From: an uncultured Lachnospiraceae bacterium
Lineage (GTDB): Bacteria; Bacillota; Clostridia; Lachnospirales; Lachnospiraceae
Reading direction: 5' to 3'
Assembly (NCBI GenBank): GCA_902796045.1
Contig: CADBNQ010000070.1
Coordinates: forward strand, 1-5,217
Length of the DNA stretch: 5,217 nucleotides
Below are positions 1 through 5,217 of the stretch, one piece after another. The notes under the pieces are model-generated. The model was given only the letters and a program-made list of their open reading frames with translations. It had not been told where the DNA came from and made no database searches. The stretch's first letter is position 1, and each line of letters opens with the position of its first letter. Position numbers and translations under genes: made by a program.

Positions 1-824
1 CTGGTATCCTTGACATTCTTCAGGCTGGCAGTGATATAGCCCACCATGCCGGCCGAAAGCTCATCGCAGGGAATAAACTGGCCTGCGCCAAAGGTTCCTA
101 CTTCAACCACCTCAGCCTGGGCACCTGTGGCCATCATCAGCATGTTGGTTCCCCTGCTGATCCGGCCTTCCATGATCCGGGCAAAGACGATCACCCCCTT
201 GTAGGAGTCGTACAGGCTGTCAAAGATCAGGGCCTGCAGGGGATTGTCCCGGCTGCCGCCGGGAGCAGGGATCTTCTCGACGATCTGCTCCAGGACTTCT
301 TCGATGTTGATCCCGTTCTTGGCAGAGATGCGGGGGGCATCCTCTGCCTCTATGCCGATGATATCTTCGATCTCTTCCACCACCCGGTCCGGATCGGCGC
401 TGGGCAGGTCAATCTTGTTGATCACCGGCATGATCTCCAGGTCATGGTCCAGGGCAAGGTAGACATTGGCCAGGGTCTGCGCTTCTATACCCTGGGCCGC
501 ATCAACTACGAGCACAGCACCCTCGCAGGCTGCCAGGCTTCTGCTGACTTCATAATTAAAATCAACATGCCCCGGGGTATCTATCAGGTTGAAGGTATAC
601 TCCTGTCCATCCCGGGCCTTGTAAATGATACGCACAGCCTGGGATTTGATAGTGATCCCTCTCTCCCGCTCCAGATCCATATTATCAAGGACCTGGTCCT
701 GCATCTCACGCTCGGTCAGCAGACCGGTCTTTTCGATGATCCTGTCAGCCAGCGTGGACTTGCCATGGTCAATATGTGCTATGATGCAAAAGTTTCTGAT
801 TTTCTTCTGATCTGTATCAGCCAA
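1..824 (-). CDS. lepA: Elongation factor 4 (LepA/EF4), N-terminal part, cut by the window edge
   Basis: LepA is a ribosome-binding translational GTPase related to EF-G that acts on elongating or assembling 70S ribosomes. I translated this frame by hand; it is open from the start to the left edge, giving about 274 residues of a protein normally near 600. Numbered from the TTG start, the GTPase motifs are all present: G1 AHIDHGKST (16-24), the switch I stretch RGITI (about 56-60), G3 DTPGH (82-86) with the histidine that activates hydrolysis, G4 NKID (136-139) and G5 SAK (167-169). After about residue 195 domain II begins and ends in the typical LSAGMVGYIT segment. The IDHGKSTLADR and DFNYEVSRSL blocks fit LepA rather than EF-G, TypA or EF-Tu. 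I chose the TTG at 824-822 because GGAGG lies 8 bases upstream and the product (MADTDQKKIRNF) matches the usual short LepA leader; an in-frame ATG at 839-837 adds five residues. It follows the his genes directly with no terminator between. Confidence 0.96.
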   Translation of the reverse strand, partial: MADTDQKKIRNFCIIAHIDHGKSTLADRIIEKTGLLTEREMQDQVLDNMDLERERGITIKSQAVRIIYKARDGQEYTFNLIDTPGHVDFNYEVSRSLAACEGAVLVVDAAQGIEAQTLANVYLALDHDLEIMPVINKIDLPSADPDRVVEEIEDIIGIEAEDAPRISAKNGINIEEVLEQIVEKIPAPGGSRDNPLQALIFDSLYDSYKGVIVFARIMEGRISRGTNMLMMATGAQAEVVEVGTFGAGQFIPCDELSAGMVGYITASLKNVKDT

Positions 825-832
825 TCTTTCTT

Positions 833-837
833 CCTCC
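833..837 (-). promoter_or_regulatory. Ribosome binding site deciding the lepA start (TTG rather than ATG)
   Basis: On the minus strand GGAGG occupies 837-833 and is followed by 8 bases and then TTG at 824-822, which is ideal Shine-Dalgarno spacing. The GGAGG itself overlaps the competing upstream ATG (839-837). That ATG has only AAGGCAGG abutting it, which leaves a poor spacer of 4 bases or none. The choice of TTG is an inference from spacing and from the usual LepA N-terminus. Confidence 0.6.
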
Positions 838-852
838 ATCCTGCCTTACTCA

Positions 853-2118
853 TCAATGCCTGGCCGCGAGCTCATCCGTGATCTCCTTCCAGCTCATGTC
901 CTGCTCCGCCATCAGCACCATCATATGATACAGGAAATCGCAGATCTCATATTTCAGTTCTTCCGAATCCGGATTCTTGGCAGCGATCACGATCTCTGTT
1001 GCTTCCTCTCCGATCTTTTTCAGGATCTTGTCCACACCCTTGTCAAAAAGATAATTGGTATAAGAACCCTCTTTGGGATGATCCTTCCTGTCCATGATGG
1101 TATCGTAGACCTGCTCAAACACAGCAAGGGGATTGTGGTCATCATACTCCCTGCGCATAAGGTCTGTAAAAAAACAGGTCCTGTTCCCGGTATGGCAGGC
1201 CGGCCCGACCTGGGCAACCCTTGCCAGGAGGGTATCCTTATCACAGTCAACAGTCAGAGCCCTGACATACTGGAAATGACCGGAGGTCTCCCCTTTGGTC
1301 CACAGTTCCTGCCGGCTCCTGCTGTAATAACACATCTTCCCGGTGGCAATGGTCTTCTCAAAGGACTCTTTTGTCATATAGGCCAGCATCAGCACTTCCC
1401 CGCTTTTATAATCCTGGGTGATGCAGGGTACCATGCCGTCACTGTTTGTCCTGAATTCGTCAAAGGTCATGCTGCTTTCGTAGGTATTGACCAAAAGTCC
1501 CTCTTCTTTCAGGGCCTGCTTGAGGTCCATGCAGTCAGATGGCTCGCCGGCCCTTATGATCAACCCCTGGCTCATGGTCATCTTTAAAAGGGAGGCATTC
1601 TTTCCGGCATCAGCTGTCCCGGACATCACAAAGACAGGGACCTTTACCTTGATCTTTAAAAAATCCGCCGTCCGGACATAGTCATTTTCCGAAGGATCTC
1701 CCTCAAGAACGATGCCGCCGAAGCCTTCCTCTTCCACGGCCTGTCTGGCCCGGATCAGGGCTTTTTCATAATCAGTTTCTTTAAGCAGCAGGTAGATCCG
1801 GTCTGCACCGAAACGTTTTGATGCTTCCCTGACCGCCTCCAGGTTATCGTGAGTCTCTGTATCGACGATGACCCTTCTGGCCCCGGCGTAGATCATCTTC
1901 TTGATATCTTCAAAACGCTTCACCCTGGCCAGAACACTTAAGGGGATATCTGCGGCACGGCAGACCAGCCTGATGGTATGGACATCCTCCTCCCGGTCTT
2001 CCTCAAAAGAAGGGCTGTCGTAAAAAAACAGTTCGTCAGCCCCGCAGTTGTCATAGTAAACAGCATCCTCCAGAATATGGTCCGGTCTTAGCTGCATGAT
2101 GATACTTGTCTGTTCCAT
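853..2118 (-). CDS. hisIE: HisIE bifunctional enzyme (PRA-CH / PRA-PH) with an N-terminal degenerate HisF-like domain
   Basis: This 421-residue cytosolic protein carries histidine steps 2 and 3: HisE hydrolyses phosphoribosyl-ATP to phosphoribosyl-AMP and HisI opens the adenine ring. HisI spans about 219-318, with LWTKGETSG (272-280), the metal-binding DCDKD (291-295) and GPACHTGNRTCF (305-316) whose Cys308 and Cys315 should bind zinc. HisE spans about 332-421, with KKIGEEATE (367-375) and EICDFLYH (391-398), the acidic metal-binding helices of the all-alpha pyrophosphohydrolase. Ordinary HisIE is about 200-230 residues. The extra N-terminal ~212 residues look like a HisF barrel (CGADELFFYD at 25-34, IPLSVLARVKRFEDIKKMI at 58-76, PVFVMSG at 161-167), but the catalytic aspartates of strands 1 and 5 appear lost and the phosphate-binding glycines are altered. 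The ATG at 2118 has GGAGAT six bases upstream. It lies 33 bases after hisB and 13 or 28 bases before lepA. I am sure of HisI and HisE, fairly sure of HisF ancestry, and do not know the extra domain's role. Confidence 0.95.
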   Translation of the reverse strand: MEQTSIIMQLRPDHILEDAVYYDNCGADELFFYDSPSFEEDREEDVHTIRLVCRAADIPLSVLARVKRFEDIKKMIYAGARRVIVDTETHDNLEAVREASKRFGADRIYLLLKETDYEKALIRARQAVEEEGFGGIVLEGDPSENDYVRTADFLKIKVKVPVFVMSGTADAGKNASLLKMTMSQGLIIRAGEPSDCMDLKQALKEEGLLVNTYESSMTFDEFRTNSDGMVPCITQDYKSGEVLMLAYMTKESFEKTIATGKMCYYSRSRQELWTKGETSGHFQYVRALTVDCDKDTLLARVAQVGPACHTGNRTCFFTDLMRREYDDHNPLAVFEQVYDTIMDRKDHPKEGSYTNYLFDKGVDKILKKIGEEATEIVIAAKNPDSEELKYEICDFLYHMMVLMAEQDMSWKEITDELAARH

Positions 2119-2151
2119 AGCTATCTCCGTCTTTATCGTTTTTGATCCTGC

Positions 2152-2739
2152 TCACAGCAGAGTTCCTTTTGTTGAAAGAACATCCTTCAGTCTGGGGTCC
2201 ACGGAGACTGCCTGGTCCAGGGCCTTGGCGAAGGCCTTAAAGGCTGCCTCCATGATGTGGTGATTGTTGGTCCCCCACATCAGCTTCAGGTGAAGATTCA
2301 TTACTGCCCCGTAGGAAAGGGCATAGAAGAACTCCCTGGCCATCTCCGTATCAAAAGTCCCTACCTTCTCCACAGTGAAAGGCAGGTCATACACCAGGAA
2401 GGGCCTTCCCGACAGGTCAATGGCACACATGACCAGGGTCTCATCCATGGGAAGGAAGAAATTGCCGAATCTGCGGATACCTTTTTTATCCCCCAGGGCC
2501 CGGGTGATGGCCTGGCCCAGGGCAATGCCGGTATCCTCTATGGTGTGATGGCAGTCAACAAAGAGGTCTCCCTTTACCTTGCAGGTCAGGTCAAAGAAAC
2601 CATGCCTTGCAAAATTGTTAAGCATATGGTCAAAAAACCCGATGCCGGTGTCAATCTCTGTCTTCCCGCTGCCATCCAGATTCAATTCTATAAATATATC
2701 TGTCTCTGCAGTCTTTCTCTCTATGATCGCTTTTCGCAT
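2152..2739 (-). CDS. hisB: Imidazoleglycerol-phosphate dehydratase HisB (monofunctional)
   Basis: HisB dehydrates imidazole glycerol phosphate to imidazole acetol phosphate, step 6 of histidine synthesis, as a manganese-dependent 24-mer in the cytosol. The product is 195 residues, the usual size of the single-function enzyme. It shows the family's duplicated metal-binding fold: GIGFFDHML (32-40), DCHHTIEDTGIALG (62-75) and GTNNHHIMEAAFKA (156-169), which supply the histidines and glutamates that hold the two metal ions. There is no HAD-type phosphatase domain as in enterobacterial HisB, so histidinol phosphate must be dephosphorylated by another enzyme outside the window. I start at ATG 2739-2737 because AGGAGG sits 9 bases upstream. 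An in-frame TTG at 2757 would add six residues but overlaps that ribosome binding site. One base separates it from the hisD stop, so translation is probably coupled. Confidence 0.97.
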   Translation of the reverse strand: MRKAIIERKTAETDIFIELNLDGSGKTEIDTGIGFFDHMLNNFARHGFFDLTCKVKGDLFVDCHHTIEDTGIALGQAITRALGDKKGIRRFGNFFLPMDETLVMCAIDLSGRPFLVYDLPFTVEKVGTFDTEMAREFFYALSYGAVMNLHLKLMWGTNNHHIMEAAFKAFAKALDQAVSVDPRLKDVLSTKGTLL

Positions 2740-2740
2740 A

Positions 2741-4039
2741 TTATTGATCCTCCTCAAATCTCACCGCTATGGAATTGGCATGAGCGGTAAGCTGCTCTGC
2801 CCGGGCAAAAGCTTCTATGTCCTCGTGGATCTCCTTTAAAGCCTGTCTGGAATAATAGATGATACTGGATTTCTTGATGAAATCATCCACGGAGAGGGGG
2901 GAGAAGAATTTGGCCGTTCCGTTGGTCGGAAGTACATGGTTGGGTCCGGCAAAATAGTCTCCAAGAGGTTCGGAGCTGTAGGGTCCCAGGAAGATGGCGC
3001 CCGCGTTCCTGATCTTTGTCATCAGCTCAAAGGGATTGGCCGTCACGATCTCCAGATGTTCTGAGGCGATGCTGTTGACCACCTCTACCGCCTCATCCAT
3101 GTCCTGCGCCAGAAGAATGTAGCCGAAACGGTCCAGGGATTTCCGGATGATCTCAGCCCTTGAGAGGGTCTCAAGGAAGCCCTGAATCTCTTTCTCAACC
3201 CCGGCAGCCAGCTCCTTGCTTGTGGTCACCAGGATGGCACTGGCCATCTCGTCATGTTCCGCCTGGGATAAAAGATCGGCGGCCACATATCTGGGATCAG
3301 CCGTTTCATCTGCCAGCACCAGGATCTCACTGGGCCCGGCGATGGAATCGATGCTGACGTGGCCGTAGACCGCCTTCTTGGCAAGGGCCACGTAGATATT
3401 TCCCGGTCCCACGATCTTATCCACTTTCCGGATGGAAGCAGTACCATAAGCCAGGGCGGCCACAGCCTGGGCTCCTCCCACCTTATAAACCTCCGTGGCC
3501 CCTGCTTCATGGGCAGCGACCAGGGTGGCAGGCGTCACCTTTCCGCTGCGGTCGGGAGGGGTGACCATGACGATCCGCTCAACTCCTGCCACCACAGCCG
3601 GGACAATATTCATCAGGACCGAAGAAGGGTAAGCGGCTTTTCCTCCAGGCACGTATACGCCCACTGACGAAAGAGCCGTCACCTTCTGTCCCAGCATGGT
3701 CCCGTCCGGTCTGGCATCAAACCAGCTGTACTGCAGCTGCTTCTCATGAAATGCTCTGATATTGACCAGAGCCTTTCGGATCACTTCCACCAGGCTCTTG
3801 TCAACCTTGCTGTAGGCCTCCTCGATCTCCCGGCTGCTGACCCGGACGGACTCCGGCGTCAGCCTGCAGCCGTCAAACTTCTCTGTATAGGAAAAAAGAG
3901 CTTCATCCCCATGCTCCCTGACATCTGAAAGGATCGCTCCGACACGGTCAGCGTATTCATCATACTGGTCAGGGCTCCTTTTCAGCAGGTCTTTAAGAAT
4001 ACTGCCAATAGTCTCTTTCTCTATCTTCCATGTTTTCAT
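2741..4039 (-). CDS. hisD: Histidinol dehydrogenase HisD
   Basis: HisD performs the last two steps of the pathway, the NAD-dependent oxidation of L-histidinol to L-histidinal and then to L-histidine, as a zinc-dependent cytosolic homodimer. The product has 432 residues, the normal family length, and appears complete. The family signature is intact: IDSIAGPSEILVLAD (230-244) followed by VAADLLSQAEHD (252-263), which contains the zinc ligands Gln259 and His262. The other two ligands fit Asp361 (in GDYFAGPNHVLPT) and His420 near the C-terminus. The general-base pair Glu327-His328 lies in SEHLE. The nucleotide-binding region includes YVPGGKAAYPSS (129-140) and VGGAQAVAALAYGT (187-200). The ATG start overlaps the hisG stop as ATGA, with GGGAGG six bases upstream, so the two genes are translationally coupled. 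All active-site residues I can place are conserved, so it should be functional. Confidence 0.98.
   Translation of the reverse strand: MKTWKIEKETIGSILKDLLKRSPDQYDEYADRVGAILSDVREHGDEALFSYTEKFDGCRLTPESVRVSSREIEEAYSKVDKSLVEVIRKALVNIRAFHEKQLQYSWFDARPDGTMLGQKVTALSSVGVYVPGGKAAYPSSVLMNIVPAVVAGVERIVMVTPPDRSGKVTPATLVAAHEAGATEVYKVGGAQAVAALAYGTASIRKVDKIVGPGNIYVALAKKAVYGHVSIDSIAGPSEILVLADETADPRYVAADLLSQAEHDEMASAILVTTSKELAAGVEKEIQGFLETLSRAEIIRKSLDRFGYILLAQDMDEAVEVVNSIASEHLEIVTANPFELMTKIRNAGAIFLGPYSSEPLGDYFAGPNHVLPTNGTAKFFSPLSVDDFIKKSSIIYYSRQALKEIHEDIEAFARAEQLTAHANSIAVRFEEDQ
2749..2754 (-). promoter_or_regulatory. Ribosome binding site of hisB, inside the 3' end of hisD
   Basis: A perfect AGGAGG on the minus strand lies 9 bases before ATG 2739-2737. 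It rules out the longer reading from TTG at 2757, because that codon would overlap the site and would have no leader of its own. Confidence 0.8.
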
Positions 4040-4701
4040 GATATTCCTCCCGTTTCTTTCCGGGTCAGTCTCTTAAGCCCCACCATGAGGCTGCGGATCC
4101 TCTCCTGCTCCATCTTCATGCTGACCTGGTTGACCACCATACGGGCTGAAAGATCACAGATCTCCTCAAGAACCATCAGGCCATTTGCCTTCAGGGTAGA
4201 GCCTGTCTCCACAATGTCGACGATGACCTCTGACAGTCCCACGATCGGAGCCAGCTCCACAGACCCGTTCAGCTTGATGATCTCCACTGTCTGGTACTTT
4301 TTATTATAGAAATAATCCTTGGCGATCTGAGGATACTTGGAAGCGACACGGATCTGCTCACCGTGCTGCAGCTTCTCTCTGGCAGATTCAGGACCACACA
4401 CGCACATCTTGCATTTCCCGAATCCCAGGTCCATCATCTCATAGAGATTTCTCCCTTCCTCGAGGATGGTATCCTCACCAGCCACCCCTATATCTGCTGC
4501 CCCGTACTCGACATAAGTGGGGACATCAGAGGCCTTAGCCAGGAAGAACTTGAGTTTAAGGTCTTCGTTGACAAAAATCAGCTTTCTGGTCTTCTCATCC
4601 TTCATGGCCTCACAGTAGATCCCCAGCTCTTCAAACATGGCCATGGTCTTTTTGGCCAGCCGGCCTTTTGCCAGCGCAAAGGTCAGATATCTCATGGTCA
4701 T
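4036..4701 (-). CDS. hisG: ATP phosphoribosyltransferase catalytic subunit HisG, short form
   Basis: HisG condenses ATP with PRPP to phosphoribosyl-ATP, the committed step of histidine synthesis. At about 221 residues it is the short form, which lacks the C-terminal regulatory ACT-like domain of long HisG and needs HisZ for activity and histidine feedback. hisZ lies directly upstream, as expected. Visible motifs are FALAKGRL (8-15), the periplasmic-binding-protein-like GVAGEDTILE (72-81), and the PRPP-binding signature GLSEVIVDIVETGSTLKANG (155-174). Three starts compete: TTG 4704, ATG 4701 and ATG 4695. GAGAGGAG ends five bases before ATG 4701, which also overlaps the hisZ stop as TGATG, so I prefer it. 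ATG 4695 (MRYLTFAL, 219 residues) resembles the usual family N-terminus and remains possible. The 3' end overlaps hisD by four bases. A CxxCxC cluster at 97-102 is a small oddity. Confidence 0.97.
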   Translation of the reverse strand: MTMRYLTFALAKGRLAKKTMAMFEELGIYCEAMKDEKTRKLIFVNEDLKLKFFLAKASDVPTYVEYGAADIGVAGEDTILEEGRNLYEMMDLGFGKCKMCVCGPESAREKLQHGEQIRVASKYPQIAKDYFYNKKYQTVEIIKLNGSVELAPIVGLSEVIVDIVETGSTLKANGLMVLEEICDLSARMVVNQVSMKMEQERIRSLMVGLKRLTRKETGGIS

Positions 4702-5217
4702 CAATACTCCTCTCTGAACTGCTCAAGGGTCAGGCATCTGGAACCGCCGGATCCACTCTTGTATATAGTCACGGAAGCCTCGTCCAGCACGAAGGCTGCT
4801 CCTGCTCCCTGTCTGAATATAAAATCCAGATACGCTTCCAGGCCGCCCTCATCCTCCAGAGAGGACAGCTCTGTCCGTATCCCGTCCTGTCGAAGGCCGG
4901 CTGCCAGGGAGATGGCTGTCTCCCTGTCCTTCCTGCGATACAGGAGGACAGCAAAGGCCGTTTCCCTGAGAGAAACCGGAATAGACTGCCGGTCCAGGGC
5001 CAGCATCAGCTCATCAACCAGAATGGTAAAGCCGATGGCAGGGGCTCGCTTGCCGAACTGGATCAGCAGGTTGTCATATCTTCCGCCCTTTCCGATCGCG
5101 TCACCGGTACCGTAAGTGTAGCCTCTGAAAATGATTCCTGTGTAATACTCGTAATAATTGACCATGCCCAGGTCAAAACCGACATAGTCCTCATAGCCGT
5201 ACAGCCGGATCACCTCA
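4701..5217 (-). CDS. hisZ: ATP phosphoribosyltransferase regulatory subunit HisZ, C-terminal part, cut by the window edge
   Basis: HisZ is a catalytically inactive relative of histidyl-tRNA synthetase that forms a hetero-octamer with short HisG, switching it on and conferring feedback inhibition by histidine. The frame is open through the right edge; about 172 C-terminal residues are visible of a protein usually 330-420 long. A GTG at 5213 is an internal valine codon, not a start. The class II synthetase-like core shows EYYTGIIFRGYTYGTG and then a motif-3-like block GKGGRYDNLLIQFG ending in PAIGFTILVDEL. The last ~85 residues (AFAVLLYRR... to the end) resemble a reduced anticodon-binding-like domain, as in the longer HisZ type. 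HisRS itself is unlikely: the conserved YYTRTVFE-type motif has diverged and the short C-terminal domain sits directly ahead of hisG. The TGA stop overlaps the hisG ATG by one base. Confidence 0.93.
   Translation of the reverse strand, partial: EVIRLYGYEDYVGFDLGMVNYYEYYTGIIFRGYTYGTGDAIGKGGRYDNLLIQFGKRAPAIGFTILVDELMLALDRQSIPVSLRETAFAVLLYRRKDRETAISLAAGLRQDGIRTELSSLEDEGGLEAYLDFIFRQGAGAAFVLDEASVTIYKSGSGGSRCLTLEQFREEY
4707..4714 (-). promoter_or_regulatory. Ribosome binding site of hisG, inside the 3' end of hisZ
   Basis: GAGAGGAG on the minus strand lies within the last codons of hisZ. The spacer is 2 bases to TTG 4704, 5 bases to ATG 4701 and 11 bases to ATG 4695. This favours ATG 4701 without excluding 4695. 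Confidence 0.6.

Noticed and set aside
244..881. Plus-strand open frames (244-462, 444-881) opposite lepA
   Set aside because: The minus strand carries an intact LepA GTPase domain with all five G motifs. These frames are shadows with serine-rich or unremarkable composition.
856..1587. 243-codon plus-strand open frame opposite hisIE
   Set aside because: It lies antisense to clearly conserved HisI and HisE motifs, has no recognisable domain, and starts from an AUG without a fitting ribosome binding site. It is a by-product of the minus-strand codon pattern.
2119..2151. Possible terminator or promoter in the hisB-hisIE gap
   Set aside because: The 33 bases hold GGAGAT and an A-rich patch but no stable inverted repeat followed by a T-run on the coding strand, and no convincing -35/-10 pair.
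2740..2757. Longer hisB starting at TTG 2757 (MRRINNM leader)
   Set aside because: The extra codons are the ribosome binding site and spacer of the ATG at 2739, and HisB proteins normally begin close to that methionine.
4363..5115. 250-codon plus-strand open frame opposite hisG and hisZ
   Set aside because: It crosses the hisZ-hisG junction antisense, is low-complexity serine/arginine-rich in its second half and resembles no family. The minus-strand genes fully explain the DNA.
4701..5217. Calling the right-edge gene histidyl-tRNA synthetase (hisS)
   Set aside because: It shares the fold, but the YYTRTVFE-type motif has diverged, the C-terminal domain is short, and it directly precedes short-form hisG, which all fit HisZ.

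Overview
The window is a compact, single-direction gene block. Every real gene lies on the minus strand, so it reads from right to left. It holds the 3' part of hisZ, then complete hisG, hisD, hisB and a three-part fusion carrying hisI and hisE, and finally the 5' part of lepA (elongation factor 4), which runs off the left edge. The long plus-strand reading frames are antisense shadows of these genes. There is no non-coding stretch longer than about 33 bases, and I see no RNA gene, mobile element, repeat array or CRISPR.

The organism looks like a Clostridia-type Firmicute, most plausibly a Lachnospiraceae-like gut bacterium. The reasons are strong GGAGG-type ribosome binding sites in front of every gene whose start is visible, a short-form HisG paired with HisZ, a monofunctional HisB, a fused HisI-HisE, moderate GC content and protein sequences of clostridial flavour. 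This is inference from gene style; no marker gene fixes the genus.

Layout (minus strand, in order of transcription): hisZ (5217-4701, 5' end missing) overlaps or abuts hisG (4701-4036). hisG overlaps hisD (4039-2741) through ATGA. hisD is one base from hisB (2739-2152). A 33-base gap leads to the HisF-like/HisI/HisE fusion (2118-853), followed after 13 or 28 bases by lepA (824 or 839 to beyond position 1). Spacing this tight implies translational coupling and a polycistronic message.

Together HisZ and HisG start histidine synthesis (ATP + PRPP). HisE and HisI carry out the next two steps, HisB the imidazoleglycerol-phosphate dehydration, and HisD the last two oxidations. hisA, hisH, hisF, hisC and the histidinol-phosphate phosphatase are not in the window, and because lepA follows at once they must lie elsewhere. 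The most unusual element is the ~212-residue N-terminal part of the HisIE protein. It resembles HisF (GADEL motif, barrel-like order) but lacks the catalytic aspartates and most of the phosphate-binding glycines, so it looks like a degenerate HisF barrel fused to HisI-HisE. The second point of interest is lepA, a translation factor, sitting directly in the tail of a histidine operon.
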